Shown here one piece after another: positions 14,109-23,415 of a DNA stretch of 64,000 nt. The position numbers and the translations under genes are program-made. A model generated the notes under the pieces. That model was not told the origin of the DNA. It ran no database searches and saw only the letters and a list, made by a program, of their open reading frames with translations. Origin of the DNA: Helicobacter sp. 13S00477-4 (GTDB lineage Bacteria > Campylobacterota > Campylobacteria > Campylobacterales > Helicobacteraceae); assembly GCF_002272785.1 (NCBI RefSeq), contig NZ_MLAS01000001.1:124001-188000 (forward strand), in the 5' to 3' direction. How positions within the stretch are numbered: position 1 is the first letter of the stretch; each line of letters begins with the position of its first letter.

Positions 14109-14534
14109 CTATATTTGAGATATTTTTTTTCTCAAAGTAATTTCAAATTCTGGTATTTCAGCTAAAAGTTGCTTTTTCAAATCATTTTTTTGAGTCTGTA
14201 AACCTTTTAAAAATTCATCAATCTTAGCTGCACATTCCATCTTTTTCTTTGTCATTTTTGTCTCATAAGCTAGTTTTGCATCTGTTGTAGCTTTTTCTAC
14301 GATTTGCAGGGCTTCTAAACGAGCATTTTCAATTGTTTGCCTTATCTCCTTATCAATTTTTAATGTTTCTTGGTTATTTTCTTGTATGGATTGCATATCT
14401 TGCTCAATAGACAAGTCCCGATTATCCATAAAAGAAAGAAGAGGTTTGTAAAGCCAGATATTAAGGAGATAAAGAGTAATAATAAAAACAACAAAAACCA
14501 AGAGCATAAGATAAGGATTTAAAGTAATGGACAT
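14109..14534 (-). CDS. atpF': ATP synthase b' subunit
   Basis: Second peripheral-stalk b-type subunit, forming a heterodimer with b. A single membrane helix (LMLLVFVVFIITLYLLNIWLY) is followed by KPLLSFMDNRD and a coiled coil to the C-terminus (141 residues). It is the first atp gene after parB. The membrane subunits a and c are not in this window, in keeping with the split atp genes of H. pylori. Confidence 0.92.
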   Translation of the reverse strand: MSITLNPYLMLLVFVVFIITLYLLNIWLYKPLLSFMDNRDLSIEQDMQSIQENNQETLKIDKEIRQTIENARLEALQIVEKATTDAKLAYETKMTKKKMECAAKIDEFLKGLQTQKNDLKKQLLAEIPEFEITLRKKISQI

Positions 14535-14554
14535 TCAGACTCCCACAATTGAAA

Positions 14555-14560
14555 ATTATA
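14555..14560 (-). promoter_or_regulatory. -10 box for the atpF' to atpC operon
   Basis: The reverse strand carries GATTATAATT in the 69-base gap between parB and atpF', about 21 bases before the atpF' start; GGGAG serves as ribosome site. Read-through from parAB is also possible, since all genes face the same way. Confidence 0.4.
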
Positions 14561-14603
14561 ATCATTTAGTTGATTCTATCAAAAATTATCTTAAATTAAA
14601 CTC

Positions 14604-15482
14604 TTAAACTAATGATAATTTGTCAATCAACTCATCAATTTGAGATTTTTCTGAGATATTCAAGATGAGATGGTTGCCTTTAAATGAACTTGAAATATGA
14701 TAACCCTGAAAAATCTTTTTTAATTTTATCTTTTCTGTTTCATTGATCAAAGTTTTTTTATTTACATTAGATGATTTCTCGACTTCAAGAGGTTTTTTCA
14801 ATCTATGCACAAGAGATTCAGTATCCCTGACAGACAGCTTTTGTCCTAAAATAGATTCCAAGACAACCTCTTGCTGATCTTTATCTAAGGTTATTAAGAT
14901 TTTAGCATGACCTTGAGAAATTTTCCCCTCTATCAATGAACCTTGTACCTTTAAAGAAAGGTTGAGCAATCTTAGAGTATTTGTTATTTGTGTTCTTGAT
15001 TTTTTTATCTTTTTTGCCAATTCATCATGGGTAATTTGGTAATCATCAATCAATTCTTTATATGAATTTGCTAAATCTATAGGATTGAGTTCTTCTCTTT
15101 GAATATTTTCAATCAATGCAATTTCTCGAAGTTTTATAGTATCAATATTTGCAATAATGGCTTTTATAGTCTTTAAATTTGCTAATTTAGTTGCACGTAA
15201 TCTTCGCTCACCTGCAATTAAAATATAATCATTTTTTTCATCTTCATACACAAGTATAGGCTGCAACAATCCATGTTCAGCTATTGATTCAGAAAGCTCG
15301 CTAACAGAATCATTAATAAAATGCTTTCTGGGTTGATAAGGATTGGGTTTTATAATATCAACATCTAGCTCAACTACAAGCTCAGAATTATCAGAAAGAT
15401 TATTTTCATAAGCTTGCCCAACTTCGCTCAATATTGCACCCAAGCCTCTACCTAATGCTAAATTCTTTTTTGCCAAAATCAT
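14604..15482 (-). CDS. parB: Chromosome partitioning protein ParB (Spo0J)
   Basis: Binds parS centromere sites and, as a CTP switch, slides along DNA. The N-terminal ParB/Srx domain has NPYQPRKHF, ESIAEHGLLQPI and the CTP motif GERRLRATKLA. It then has ALIENIQREELNPIDLA and a helix-turn-helix (HDELAKKIKKSRTQITNTLRLL). A short dimerisation C-terminus follows. The length of 292 residues is normal. Its start overlaps the parA stop by four bases. Equivalent to HP1138. Confidence 0.95.
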   Translation of the reverse strand: MILAKKNLALGRGLGAILSEVGQAYENNLSDNSELVVELDVDIIKPNPYQPRKHFINDSVSELSESIAEHGLLQPILVYEDEKNDYILIAGERRLRATKLANLKTIKAIIANIDTIKLREIALIENIQREELNPIDLANSYKELIDDYQITHDELAKKIKKSRTQITNTLRLLNLSLKVQGSLIEGKISQGHAKILITLDKDQQEVVLESILGQKLSVRDTESLVHRLKKPLEVEKSSNVNKKTLINETEKIKLKKIFQGYHISSSFKGNHLILNISEKSQIDELIDKLSLV

Positions 15483-16267
15483 GCTCCTTGCAATATCGTT
15501 TGAGCTAATGCCTGATAAGCTATACTGCCATTTGATTTTATATCATAAAGCAAAACAGGCTTTCCAAAACTTGGTGATTCAGCTAATTTAATACTACGAG
15601 GAACAATAATATAAGATTTTTTTTCTCTATCTTTAAATAATTTGGTGTCAAAATGCTGAGATAAGTCCGCAAAAACTTGCTTTGAAAGATTATTTTGAGA
15701 AGAATACATTGTAGGTAAGAATCCTTTAATTTCTAGCTTTGTATTGATAGAATCTCTCAGTATTTTTATTGTACTAAGAAGTTGAGCTAATCCTTCAAGT
15801 GCAAAAAATTCACATTGAATAGGAATAATAACTGAATCTGCTGCGGCAAGTGCATTAATCGTCAAAGGACCTAATGCAGGAGGAGAATCAATAATAATAA
15901 AATCATACAAATCAATCACTTCTTCAATTTTCTTTTTCAATATCAATTCCCTACTGGCATTTTTCTTATTATAAAACTCTTTTTCAATTCCTACCAAACC
16001 AATATTAGATGGTGCTAGATCCATAAAAGGCATCTCAGTTTTTTGAATAATTTGTGATATTTTTTTGCTACCCATTAAGACATGATAAATATCAAATTCA
16101 AGATCATTCCTTCGAAAACCTAAACTTGTTGTAGCATTTGATTGTGGATCAAAATCTATCAATAAAACATTTTTTTCTGCTAAGGCTAAAGAAGCAGCTA
16201 AATTAACTGCTGTTGTTGTTTTTCCTACACCACCTTTTTGATTTGCAACTGCTATAACTTCACACAT
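15479..16267 (-). CDS. parA: Chromosome partitioning ATPase ParA (Soj)
   Basis: Deviant Walker ATPase that moves ParB-parS complexes. The motif KGGVGKTT lies at residues about 10-18 (the deviant Lys is the first one). LLIDFDPQSNATTSLG and FIIIDSPPALGPLTINAL follow. The start was placed at ATG 16267 (MCEVIAVANQK) because GGAG lies six bases upstream; an in-frame ATG at 16279 would add four residues and overlap birA. Equivalent to HP1139. Confidence 0.95.
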   Translation of the reverse strand: MCEVIAVANQKGGVGKTTTAVNLAASLALAEKNVLLIDFDPQSNATTSLGFRRNDLEFDIYHVLMGSKKISQIIQKTEMPFMDLAPSNIGLVGIEKEFYNKKNASRELILKKKIEEVIDLYDFIIIDSPPALGPLTINALAAADSVIIPIQCEFFALEGLAQLLSTIKILRDSINTKLEIKGFLPTMYSSQNNLSKQVFADLSQHFDTKLFKDREKKSYIIVPRSIKLAESPSFGKPVLLYDIKSNGSIAYQALAQTILQGA

Positions 16268-16278
16268 ATTTAACTCCA

Positions 16279-16911
16279 TTATCTATAACTATAAATTTTT
16301 TTACCATTCAATTCAATACCCCCATCTGACATTAAATTTGCTCCTTTCAAATCTAATGTCTCATTTTCATAATGAAATGAAAATTTAAAATTTTTATGAA
16401 ATTCTAACGCATACTTGCTAAAAATTTCCTTCCATGAAGAAGTATTTCTAATTTTTTCAAAAAAATCTCTCAACACCTTTTCTTTAGGTATATCGACCAT
16501 CAAAGAAGCAAATCTCTTTCCATAAATATTCACACCTATCCCGCATACAATATGATTTTTAACAATATTGACCATAACACCACCAATTTTAGATCCTCCA
16601 ATATATAAATCATTAGGCCATTTTAGCCATATATCAAACCCCATTGAAACTAAAATTTCCTTAAAAATAAATCCAAAAAATATGGAAATACTTTGAACAG
16701 GAAGATCTATAGGCAAGCTAGAATCTTTAAAAGAAAAAGAAAAAGTCAATCCATTTTCAACCTGCTCCCATTGATTTCCCCTACTCCCTATACCTTTTGT
16801 TTGTATTTTTGCGACGATGCAAATAGGTGAATTTAATTGAGATTTTTTGATTTTATCAATGAGATAGGTTTGAGTAGAAGGTAATATTTCAAAATACTCA
16901 ATAGGAATCAT
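16279..16911 (-). CDS. birA: Biotin protein ligase (BirA, ligase domain only)
   Basis: Attaches biotin to the carrier protein of acetyl-CoA carboxylase. Biotin/ATP-binding motifs are visible as GIGSRGNQWEQ and WLKWPNDLYIGGSKIGGVMV. The protein has 210 residues and no N-terminal helix-turn-helix, so it is a ligase without the repressor function of the E. coli protein. It overlaps fmt by four bases. Equivalent to HP1140. Confidence 0.9.
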   Translation of the reverse strand: MIPIEYFEILPSTQTYLIDKIKKSQLNSPICIVAKIQTKGIGSRGNQWEQVENGLTFSFSFKDSSLPIDLPVQSISIFFGFIFKEILVSMGFDIWLKWPNDLYIGGSKIGGVMVNIVKNHIVCGIGVNIYGKRFASLMVDIPKEKVLRDFFEKIRNTSSWKEIFSKYALEFHKNFKFSFHYENETLDLKGANLMSDGGIELNGKKIYSYR

Positions 16912-17819
16912 ATCAGTAAATCCCCTATTTTTAACCTTTTACCTTGAATATAATTCCTAGCATAAGTTTTTTGTCTTCCAGGAGATTGGAGCATACCAAT
17001 TCTAAGTATGCCAAAACTACAACCTACAAAAATAGAATTATCTTTAATATCTAAAATTTCTCCTCTTTGGTAGCAATTTGTTTCTGATATAAGTCCTATA
17101 TCGAACAGTTTCAAACCACTTCTCAAAAAAATGCCTGGCCAATTAAAATAAGCTAAAAATTTTAAATAAATCTTTTTAGCTTCATCAAATTCTATGATTC
17201 CATCTTGTTTGACAATCTTTTTACAATAAGTACTAAGACTATCATCTTGTTTAACGGATTGAATCGTTCTTAAATTTTTTAATACATCAACAATCAATGC
17301 ACTACCCATTTGTGCTAGAATATTACTCAAATATTCTATATTAAAATACTTTTCACGTTTGAATTCAATTTTCCCTAAAATATTTCCACTATCAAGTCTT
17401 TCTTCCATATCAATCACGCATATACCATAAAATTCTTCATCATTTAAAATCATTTCTTGTATTGGCGATGCACCGCGATATTTTGGCAATAAAGAGGCAT
17501 GAATATTCAAACATCTAGCGAGTGATAATATTTTTTTTGGCAATATTTTTCCATAAGCAACAACCAAAATGATATCTGGTTTTAGGTCTGAAATATTTTT
17601 TACACTTTTTTCATCTAATACTTCAGGTTGAAAAATAGGAATAGAAATATTTTTTTTTAAAAGCAATTCTTTTGTCTGAGGATATCTAATTTCTTGTTTT
17701 CTGCCAAAAGGTTTATCAGGCTGAGCAAATAAACCTACCACCTCAAAATAAGGATCATTTAATAATGCTTCTAAGATAATTTGGGCAAAATTTGGCGTAC
17801 CCATAAACAAAATCTTCAT
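16908..17819 (-). CDS. fmt: Methionyl-tRNA formyltransferase
   Basis: Formylates initiator Met-tRNA. The N-terminal Rossmann domain begins [16 protein letters not shown]. The formyl-THF site and catalytic residues appear as [17 protein letters not shown] and [11 protein letters not shown]-terminal OB-like domain ([12 protein letters not shown] and following) is present. The length of 303 residues is typical. The gene sits in an overlapping chain obg-fmt-birA-parA, which implies one transcript. Confidence 0.96.
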   Translation of the reverse strand: MKILFMGTPNFAQIILEALLNDPYFEVVGLFAQPDKPFGRKQEIRYPQTKELLLKKNISIPIFQPEVLDEKSVKNISDLKPDIILVVAYGKILPKKILSLARCLNIHASLLPKYRGASPIQEMILNDEEFYGICVIDMEERLDSGNILGKIEFKREKYFNIEYLSNILAQMGSALIVDVLKNLRTIQSVKQDDSLSTYCKKIVKQDGIIEFDEAKKIYLKFLAYFNWPGIFLRSGLKLFDIGLISETNCYQRGEILDIKDNSIFVGCSFGILRIGMLQSPGRQKTYARNYIQGKRLKIGDLLI

Positions 17820-18922
17820 TTATTCCTTTCTCCAAATATATTCAACATTTTTAAAAGAATAAATTGTAATGGTTTTGTATTAATTCTATGCACAGATGAA
17901 ATAGGAACAATAAAAAATGGAGTTGTTATTTTTTCAATTGATGATTTTTGCAATAAATCATTATTTATAAAATTTCTCCATTTAACCTCAAGTCCAAACT
18001 CTTGTGACATTGAATCATTAATGTTCAAAGAAGTATAAAATTTATCAATAACTTCAAAAGCTCCATTCAAAGTATCCATTTTACTTAATACAATTCCAAA
18101 TGGCTTATCATAAAGCTCTTCAGAAAAATTTTTTAATTCTGTCCTTAATTTTTCATATTGTTCAAAAAGTTCTCTATAATTGCTCACATCAATAACAAAA
18201 AGTAAAATTTTTGTTCGTTCAATATGTCGCAAAAACTCTATACCCAGTCCTTTTCCATCACTTGCACCATCAATAATGCCCGGAATATCAGCCATAACAA
18301 AAGAATTCATCCCATCAGGTTCAACAACACCTAAATTAGGTCTTAAAGTTGTAAATTCATAATCAGCAATTTGAGGCTTTGCATTAGAAATAGAAGATAT
18401 TAATGTTGATTTCCCCACATTAGGGAATCCAACCAAACCAACATCAGCAATCAATTTAAGTTCCAAGCGAATATGTCTCTCTTTTCCAGAAAGTCCACTT
18501 TGTGCATAAATAGGGCGTTGATTTACAGAATTTTTAAATCGAACATTCCCCATCCCTCCTTTGCCACCCTTCAAGACATTAATCCTACCTTTTTGAATCG
18601 TAAAATCATATAACAATTCATCTGTATCAAAATCAAATATTTGAGTACCTGGAGGGACTTTAATAATGATATCCTCGCCTCTTTTGCCAGTGCATTTTTT
18701 TCCACTACCAGGTTGACCATTTTTAGCTTTGTAATGCTTGGCACCACGGAATAAAGAAAGTGTATCGCTATTTTTATCAATTTCAAAATACACATCACCA
18801 CCATCACCACCATCACCACCATCAGGACCACCATTCAAAACAAATTTTTCTCGTCTAAAACTAACTGCTCCGCTTCCACCATTCCCTGAAGCAATAAAAA
18901 TATCAACATTATCAACAAACAT
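17816..18922 (-). CDS. obg: GTPase Obg
   Basis: Essential GTPase of 50S ribosome assembly and stress control. The Gly-rich OBG fold covers residues 1-158 ([19 protein letters not shown] region, [14 protein letters not shown]). The G domain follows with G1 [10 protein letters not shown]3 [10 protein letters not shown] and G4 LSKMD. It is 368 residues long. The repeated GGTGGTGAT-like codons near 18790-18830 encode the normal glycine-rich loop. It heads the obg-fmt-birA-parA-parB run. Confidence 0.96.
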   Translation of the reverse strand: MFVDNVDIFIASGNGGSGAVSFRREKFVLNGGPDGGDGGDGGDVYFEIDKNSDTLSLFRGAKHYKAKNGQPGSGKKCTGKRGEDIIIKVPPGTQIFDFDTDELLYDFTIQKGRINVLKGGKGGMGNVRFKNSVNQRPIYAQSGLSGKERHIRLELKLIADVGLVGFPNVGKSTLISSISNAKPQIADYEFTTLRPNLGVVEPDGMNSFVMADIPGIIDGASDGKGLGIEFLRHIERTKILLFVIDVSNYRELFEQYEKLRTELKNFSEELYDKPFGIVLSKMDTLNGAFEVIDKFYTSLNINDSMSQEFGLEVKWRNFINNDLLQKSSIEKITTPFFIVPISSVHRINTKPLQFILLKMLNIFGERNK

Positions 18923-19166
18923 AAATCTTTCCTAAAATATTATAAAATATGTATTCCTAAGAATAAAGCACTGTGCAAATTTGAAGTTCACTGCATATTT
19001 ATTAACTACCATTATTTTGATTATTCTAGCATATTGAATATAATACCCTTCAAAATATCACAAATAAGAAAAATATTAAACTAGATAATAAGAATATTAC
19101 GAAAGTATTTTTATAAAATCAGGGAGAAACCCAAAAAAAATAGGGGATTTCTTTCAGTTGAAAGAT
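18923..19166. promoter_or_regulatory. Non-coding gap upstream of obg, with candidate promoters
   Basis: A 244-base gap between rpmA and obg, both on the minus strand. On that strand TATAAT occurs at 18939-18944, close to the obg start. An extended -10-like TGCTAGAAT occurs with its hexamer at 19023-19028, which would give a leader of about 94 bases containing a short inverted repeat around GCACAGTGC. No tRNA or ORF was seen here. Confidence 0.4.
19117..19150 (-). terminator. Weak hairpin downstream of rpmA
   Basis: The reverse strand reads AAATCCC, a T-rich loop, then GGGTTT, a stem with one bulge, just after the rpmA stop. It could end the rplU-rpmA transcript. The stem is short and the evidence modest. 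Confidence 0.3.
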
Positions 19167-19421
19167 CTATGCAGGAATTACAGACACTTTTTTTCGAATC
19201 TTATCTTTTTGTTGGAATTTGACAATCCCATCAATCAATGCAAAAATAGTATGATCCTTTCCAATACCAACATTAAGACCTGGATGAACTTTTGTTCCTC
19301 TTTGCCTGATAATAATATTACCTGCTCGGACAAATTGTGAACCAAATTTTTTAACACCTAACCTTCTCCCTGCAGAATCTCGATTATTCTGCGTACTGCC
19401 TTGACCTTTTTTATGTGCCAT
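19167..19421 (-). CDS. rpmA: Ribosomal protein bL27
   Basis: Large-subunit protein near the peptidyl transferase centre. The N-terminus [29 protein letters not shown] is the family signature. It is 84 residues long. It follows rplU by 11 bases, the conserved pair HP0297-HP0296. Confidence 0.98.
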   Translation of the reverse strand: MAHKKGQGSTQNNRDSAGRRLGVKKFGSQFVRAGNIIIRQRGTKVHPGLNVGIGKDHTIFALIDGIVKFQQKDKIRKKVSVIPA

Positions 19422-19432
19422 CTATATCTCCT

Positions 19433-19744
19433 TTAGCCAACTATCTTTAAGATTCTTACTCGAGTAAAATCTCGTCTAAAGCCTCTTTTAGTTTTACTAT
19501 CTTTTCTTCTTCTTTTTTTGAATGTAATGACTTTTTTCGCTCTACCTTCATTAATGACTTCTATTTCAATCTTAGAATCCTTTAAAAAAGGGGTACCTAA
19601 TCTCAAATCATCATTATCAGATATAGCTAAAACTTCGTTTAATTCAACTTTTGATTTTGGCTCAAGGCTCATTTTATCAAGCAAGACAATATCGCCTTCT
19701 TGGACCTTGTATTGTTTGCCTCCATTCTTAAACACTGCATACAT
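19433..19744 (-). CDS. rplU: Ribosomal protein bL21
   Basis: Large-subunit protein. [25 protein letters not shown] and [23 protein letters not shown] are characteristic. It is 103 residues long. It is the first gene of the rplU-rpmA pair. Confidence 0.98.
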   Translation of the reverse strand: MYAVFKNGGKQYKVQEGDIVLLDKMSLEPKSKVELNEVLAISDNDDLRLGTPFLKDSKIEIEVINEGRAKKVITFKKRRRKDSKTKRGFRRDFTRVRILKIVG

Positions 19745-19868
19745 TGTTATGTCCTTACGAAGTTGTTTTAATAATTTCTAGAACGCATTTATTTTTAGTT
19801 ATCAAATGTTGCGAAATAAAACCCTTATTATATGAAAAAAAACCTGATATTTACTTTAAAATCATTGT

Positions 19869-20246
19869 TTAGATAAATGCAATACATTCAATTTCAACTA
19901 AAGCATTTTTTGGCAATGCTTTCACTGCCACAGTGCTTCTTGCAGGTTTATGTTCTTTAAAAAAATTAAAATAAACTTCATTGAAATCATCAAAATAATC
20001 CATATTGGTCAAAAAAACAGTGGTTTTCAAAACCTTTTGTATTGAACTTTTACCTGCCTCTAAAATAAATTTAAGATTTTCCAAAACTTGCTTAGTTTGA
20101 CTCTTAATATCACCGATTAAAAAATTGCCATTTGCTTCAAGTGCAATCTGCCCAGATGTATAAATGAGTCCTAACCCATCATGAACAATACCTTGTGAAT
20201 AAGGTCCTATAGCTTGTGGGGCTTTTAAAGTTAAAATTTCTACCAT
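19869..20246 (-). CDS. ridA: RidA (enamine/imine deaminase)
   Basis: Hydrolyses reactive 2-aminoacrylate and related enamines from PLP enzymes. The signature APQAIGPYSQGI and the C-terminal HKPARSTVAVKALPKNALVEIE are visible, including the catalytic Arg in ARST. It is 125 residues long. It is divergently transcribed from the small secreted protein at 20335. Confidence 0.94.
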   Translation of the reverse strand: MVEILTLKAPQAIGPYSQGIVHDGLGLIYTSGQIALEANGNFLIGDIKSQTKQVLENLKFILEAGKSSIQKVLKTTVFLTNMDYFDDFNEVYFNFFKEHKPARSTVAVKALPKNALVEIECIAFI

Positions 20247-20277
20247 ATTTAATAATCCTTATTTTTTAAATATTAAT

Positions 20278-20299
20278 TTAGATTATAATTAAAATCTAA
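20278..20299. promoter_or_regulatory. Palindromic bidirectional promoter between ridA and the 20335 gene
   Basis: TTAGATT (20278-20284) and its exact complement AATCTAA (20293-20299) flank eight bases. TATAAT is present on the plus strand at 20284-20289 and on the minus strand at 20282-20287. The two -10 boxes therefore overlap inside one palindrome between divergent genes, which would let one regulator act on both. Confidence 0.45.
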
Positions 20300-20334
20300 T
20301 TAATAACATAATAAATTTTTTATAAGGACATAGT

Positions 20335-20694
20335 ATGAAAAAAATCTTTTTAGCACTATTGATGTTATTGAGTCTATTTAAAATACTTTTATCTGACACA
20401 ATCATAGAGCAAGATTTTTCCATTGAAAATATCCCTCTAAAATCTAACCAAATTCTCCTCATTGATTATCGCACAAAAAAAGCTATTGGCATCATGCAGA
20501 TCACACAAACAGGTAAAATCATCCGACTACCTTTACCAAGTCTATCAAAACTAAAAAAACCACCCATAAAAGAAAATATTAAACCTCAAATTCAAATCAA
20601 AAAACCACTCATCAACAAAACCAAACAATGGGACAAGAAAAAAATTCCTTTCTCAACAAAAGAGGAAATAATTCAATTGAATACAAATAATTGA
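20335..20694 (+). CDS. Small secreted protein of unknown function
   Basis: Not recognised. It is 119 residues long. An N-terminal signal peptide (KIFLALLMLLSLFKILLSD) is followed by a short folded stretch with LIDYRTKKAIGIMQITQTGKIIRLPLP. The lysine/proline-rich tail (LKKPPIKENIKPQIQIKKP) looks extended and basic. An AAGGA ribosome site stands nine bases before the ATG. It lies directly upstream of flgL on the same strand, so a periplasmic role linked to flagella or envelope is possible, but nothing in the sequence proves it. Confidence 0.7.
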   Translation: MKKIFLALLMLLSLFKILLSDTIIEQDFSIENIPLKSNQILLIDYRTKKAIGIMQITQTGKIIRLPLPSLSKLKKPPIKENIKPQIQIKKPLINKTKQWDKKKIPFSTKEEIIQLNTNN

Positions 20695-20729
20695 ATATTT
20701 TTATAATATTCCGATATATTTCAAAATAA

Positions 20730-20743
20730 GGAATTATTTTTGC
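20730..20743 (+). promoter_or_regulatory. Candidate sigma-54 promoter for flgL
   Basis: GG at 20730-20731 and GC at 20742-20743 have exactly ten bases between them, with TTTGCTT around the -12 element. The -24 side (AGGAAT) departs from the TGGCAC consensus. The site lies 46 bases before the flgL ATG. Sigma-54 drives middle flagellar genes in Helicobacter, so the location is suitable. Confidence 0.4.
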
Positions 20744-20788
20744 TTGATTGAAAAATAATTTCACTAAAAACATCATTAAGGCATCTGA

Positions 20789-23335
20789 ATGCGGATTACT
20801 TTTGGGACAAAATATAATCAAATGAATTATTATCAAAATGTTCTTCAAAATAAACTCAATCAAATGAATACAAAAATAGCATCAGGACTCAAAATACAGT
20901 ATGGTTATCAAGATAGTAGTATCAATAATCAAAATCTAAAACTAGAATTTGAAAAAAATACTCTTGATCAAGGGATTGATATAGCTAAAAATGCTCATAA
21001 TTCAACACTCAATACAGACAAATCCCTAAGCGAATTATCCGAAACAATGGTTCAGTTCAAAACAAAACTTATCCAAGCAGCTAATGATATTCATTCTTCA
21101 AACTCAAGAGAAGCCATAGCTCAAGATTTAGAAAAACTCAAAGAACATATTATTAATATTGCAAATACCTCAATAGGTGGAGAATTTTTATTCGGGGGTA
21201 GCAAAGTCGATAGGATGCCCTTTGACTCACAAGGAAACTATCTTGGAAATGACGAAAAACTTACTGCTCTTATTAGTTCAAAAAATCTTGTTCCTTATAA
21301 TATAACAGGTCAAGAACTTTTTTTTAGCAGGGATTCAGATAAAGAAAAAATAATCACTTCTAATATTAAAATGCTCAACCAAAACAAGCTACATCCAGAT
21401 ATCATGGATTCATCCAACAATACACAACCCCCCCAAGAAGTATATATCAAGCCCGAAGATACTCTCAGAGACCTTATAGGCGATAATGACAACGATCCTT
21501 CCAATGATCCTAAAGAATATTTTTACCTTCGTGGAGTCAAACCAGATGGTTCACATTTTAAAGCAAAATTTAGTTTTAATAAAGCTTATACTAATCGAGG
21601 AAGTGCAGCTACTGTAAATGATTTGTTAACACAGATTGGCAATGAATATGGCAACACGCCTCACAATAAAGTTGTTGATGTAAACTTAAACGCTTGGGGA
21701 CAACTAGAAATCAGAGATCTAAAACCTGGAAATTCAACTATTGATTTCCATATGATTTCTAGTGACATGGATGTAAATGATATTAAAGATCTTAAAACTA
21801 ATGGTGCTAGGATTACCTCATTTAATAAAAGCCCTTTTCTAACAGACAAAGCACTTAGTAAAATAGAGGGCGTAAATGATAATTATGATTTCAGGTATGT
21901 CAAAATCCCTACTGCTTTTATTACACAAGACAATACAACTGCATCAAAAAATACAAAACTTGAAGACATTTTTGATCCAGAAGCTGATATATTAGAAATA
22001 CAAGGAACTTCACCTAATAATGAAGATGGGACCATAAATACCAATCCCATAGATCCACTTTACATAAACATAAAAAATTCCACAATGCAAGACTTGATAG
22101 ATCAAATAAAATCTCATTTTGGTGGCAACCTACAAGTAGAACTTGCCAATGGTCGCCTTAATATCGTTGATTATAATGTCAAAAATAAAAAACATGATAG
22201 CAAATCCCCTCCTTTTGACGGAGAACATGGATTCAGTATTTCTCTAAAAACTTTAGATAAAAATGGCTTAGAAATTCAAGGAATCCCTACAGACTATGAA
22301 AACGAATATGAAAAAACATATTTTACCAACAAAGGTTCAAAACTCATTGGTAATGTTTCTCAAATTTTATCAGATGGAAGTGGCTTTGCCACACCAGAGA
22401 CAAAACTCATTCAAGCAGCTGGAGGAAGCATTGAAGGACAATCTTATACACTCAAAATTCAAGATCATAATGGCGTACCTCTTGAAGCTCAAATAATATT
22501 TGATGCCAAAGGATCATACCTTAAACTACCAAGCAAAACACCCAATAAATCTGAATATATTATCCCTCTTTACAATCCTCATGATGAACCACCAGCTATC
22601 ACCATCACGAAGGCTGATGAAGTAACTTACAGACAACTAATGGATGCCATAAGCATAACTCTAAATTACAGCAATCAAGGAGGGGAATATTACCTTAAAG
22701 CAGAAAATAGAGACAATAATCCAAGTCAAGCGAACAAAGAAGCTTATGAAGATTTACTCAAGCAAGCCAAAACAAACCTATCTGTCAATCTTACCAATAA
22801 TGGAAAAATTGAGATTCAAGACAATATCCGCTCTATGAGCAAAATGAAATTCATGCTTTATAATAATTCAACTGATGACTTTTCTACACAAGCAATAAAA
22901 AATGACATTTCAGGAATAACATTAAATGCCAATAATGCACTCACTATTGATCAGCCCAGTATTAATTTTTTTGAGCAAATAGATGAAATTATTGATTCAG
23001 TAAAAAAAGGTATATATAGGCCAGATTCACTTGGAAATAAATACACTGATGATATGAGAAAAATTGGAATCCAAAATGGAATAACAGCCTTTGATCATTT
23101 GAGTGATCATATTGAAAAAATGATAGCAATGAATGGTTCACATAGTAAAACATTTGAAAATATTATCAGGAGAAATGAAATCTTAAAGGTTCAAGTTGAT
23201 TCTATTAAAGGAGAAGTTATAGGCACAGATTTAGCAGAAACCTATAATAAATTTTCCAACCTTACGACTAACTATAATGCTGTTTTAGCCTCAACAAGCA
23301 AAATCAATCAAATGTCATTGGTAAATTATTTATAA
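20789..23335 (+). CDS. flgL: Flagellar hook-associated protein FlgL, large Helicobacter form
   Basis: Junction protein between hook and filament. The N-terminal flagellin-like helix is clear (MRITFGTKYNQMNYYQNVLQ, then KIASGLKIQYGYQDSS), as is GGEFLFGGSKVDRMPF. The C-terminal helical region ends with FSNLTTNYNAVLASTSKINQMSLVNYL. At 848 residues it is more than twice the enterobacterial length. The extra mass is a central region of about 500 residues, as in H. pylori HP0295 (about 828 residues). AAGG precedes the ATG. A sigma-54-like site lies upstream. Confidence 0.93.
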   Translation: MRITFGTKYNQMNYYQNVLQNKLNQMNTKIASGLKIQYGYQDSSINNQNLKLEFEKNTLDQGIDIAKNAHNSTLNTDKSLSELSETMVQFKTKLIQAANDIHSSNSREAIAQDLEKLKEHIINIANTSIGGEFLFGGSKVDRMPFDSQGNYLGNDEKLTALISSKNLVPYNITGQELFFSRDSDKEKIITSNIKMLNQNKLHPDIMDSSNNTQPPQEVYIKPEDTLRDLIGDNDNDPSNDPKEYFYLRGVKPDGSHFKAKFSFNKAYTNRGSAATVNDLLTQIGNEYGNTPHNKVVDVNLNAWGQLEIRDLKPGNSTIDFHMISSDMDVNDIKDLKTNGARITSFNKSPFLTDKALSKIEGVNDNYDFRYVKIPTAFITQDNTTASKNTKLEDIFDPEADILEIQGTSPNNEDGTINTNPIDPLYINIKNSTMQDLIDQIKSHFGGNLQVELANGRLNIVDYNVKNKKHDSKSPPFDGEHGFSISLKTLDKNGLEIQGIPTDYENEYEKTYFTNKGSKLIGNVSQILSDGSGFATPETKLIQAAGGSIEGQSYTLKIQDHNGVPLEAQIIFDAKGSYLKLPSKTPNKSEYIIPLYNPHDEPPAITITKADEVTYRQLMDAISITLNYSNQGGEYYLKAENRDNNPSQANKEAYEDLLKQAKTNLSVNLTNNGKIEIQDNIRSMSKMKFMLYNNSTDDFSTQAIKNDISGITLNANNALTIDQPSINFFEQIDEIIDSVKKGIYRPDSLGNKYTDDMRKIGIQNGITAFDHLSDHIEKMIAMNGSHSKTFENIIRRNEILKVQVDSIKGEVIGTDLAETYNKFSNLTTNYNAVLASTSKINQMSLVNYL

Positions 23336-23350
23336 ATTAACAATATTAAA

Positions 23351-23379
23351 GCTATCCCTCTGGTTTTAGAAGGGATAGC
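23351..23379. terminator. Hairpin between flgL and the RepG-like RNA
   Basis: GCTATCCCT (23351-23359) and AGGGATAGC (23371-23379) form a perfect nine-base stem with an 11-base loop, 14 bases after the flgL stop. There is no strong T run on the plus strand. It probably ends or protects the flgL mRNA and may separate it from the convergent small RNA. Confidence 0.6.
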
Positions 23380-23415
23380 CATATATAATAAAAAGTAAAT
23401 TTAATAACTTAACAA

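Noticed and set aside
18571-18834. Open frame of repetitive Met/Val text overlapping obg
   Set aside because: A shadow of the Gly-rich obg coding sequence in another frame, with no ribosome site.
18785-18835. Microsatellite-like run of GGTGGTGAT units in obg
   Set aside because: It encodes the normal glycine-rich loops of the OBG domain and is found in the family at large.
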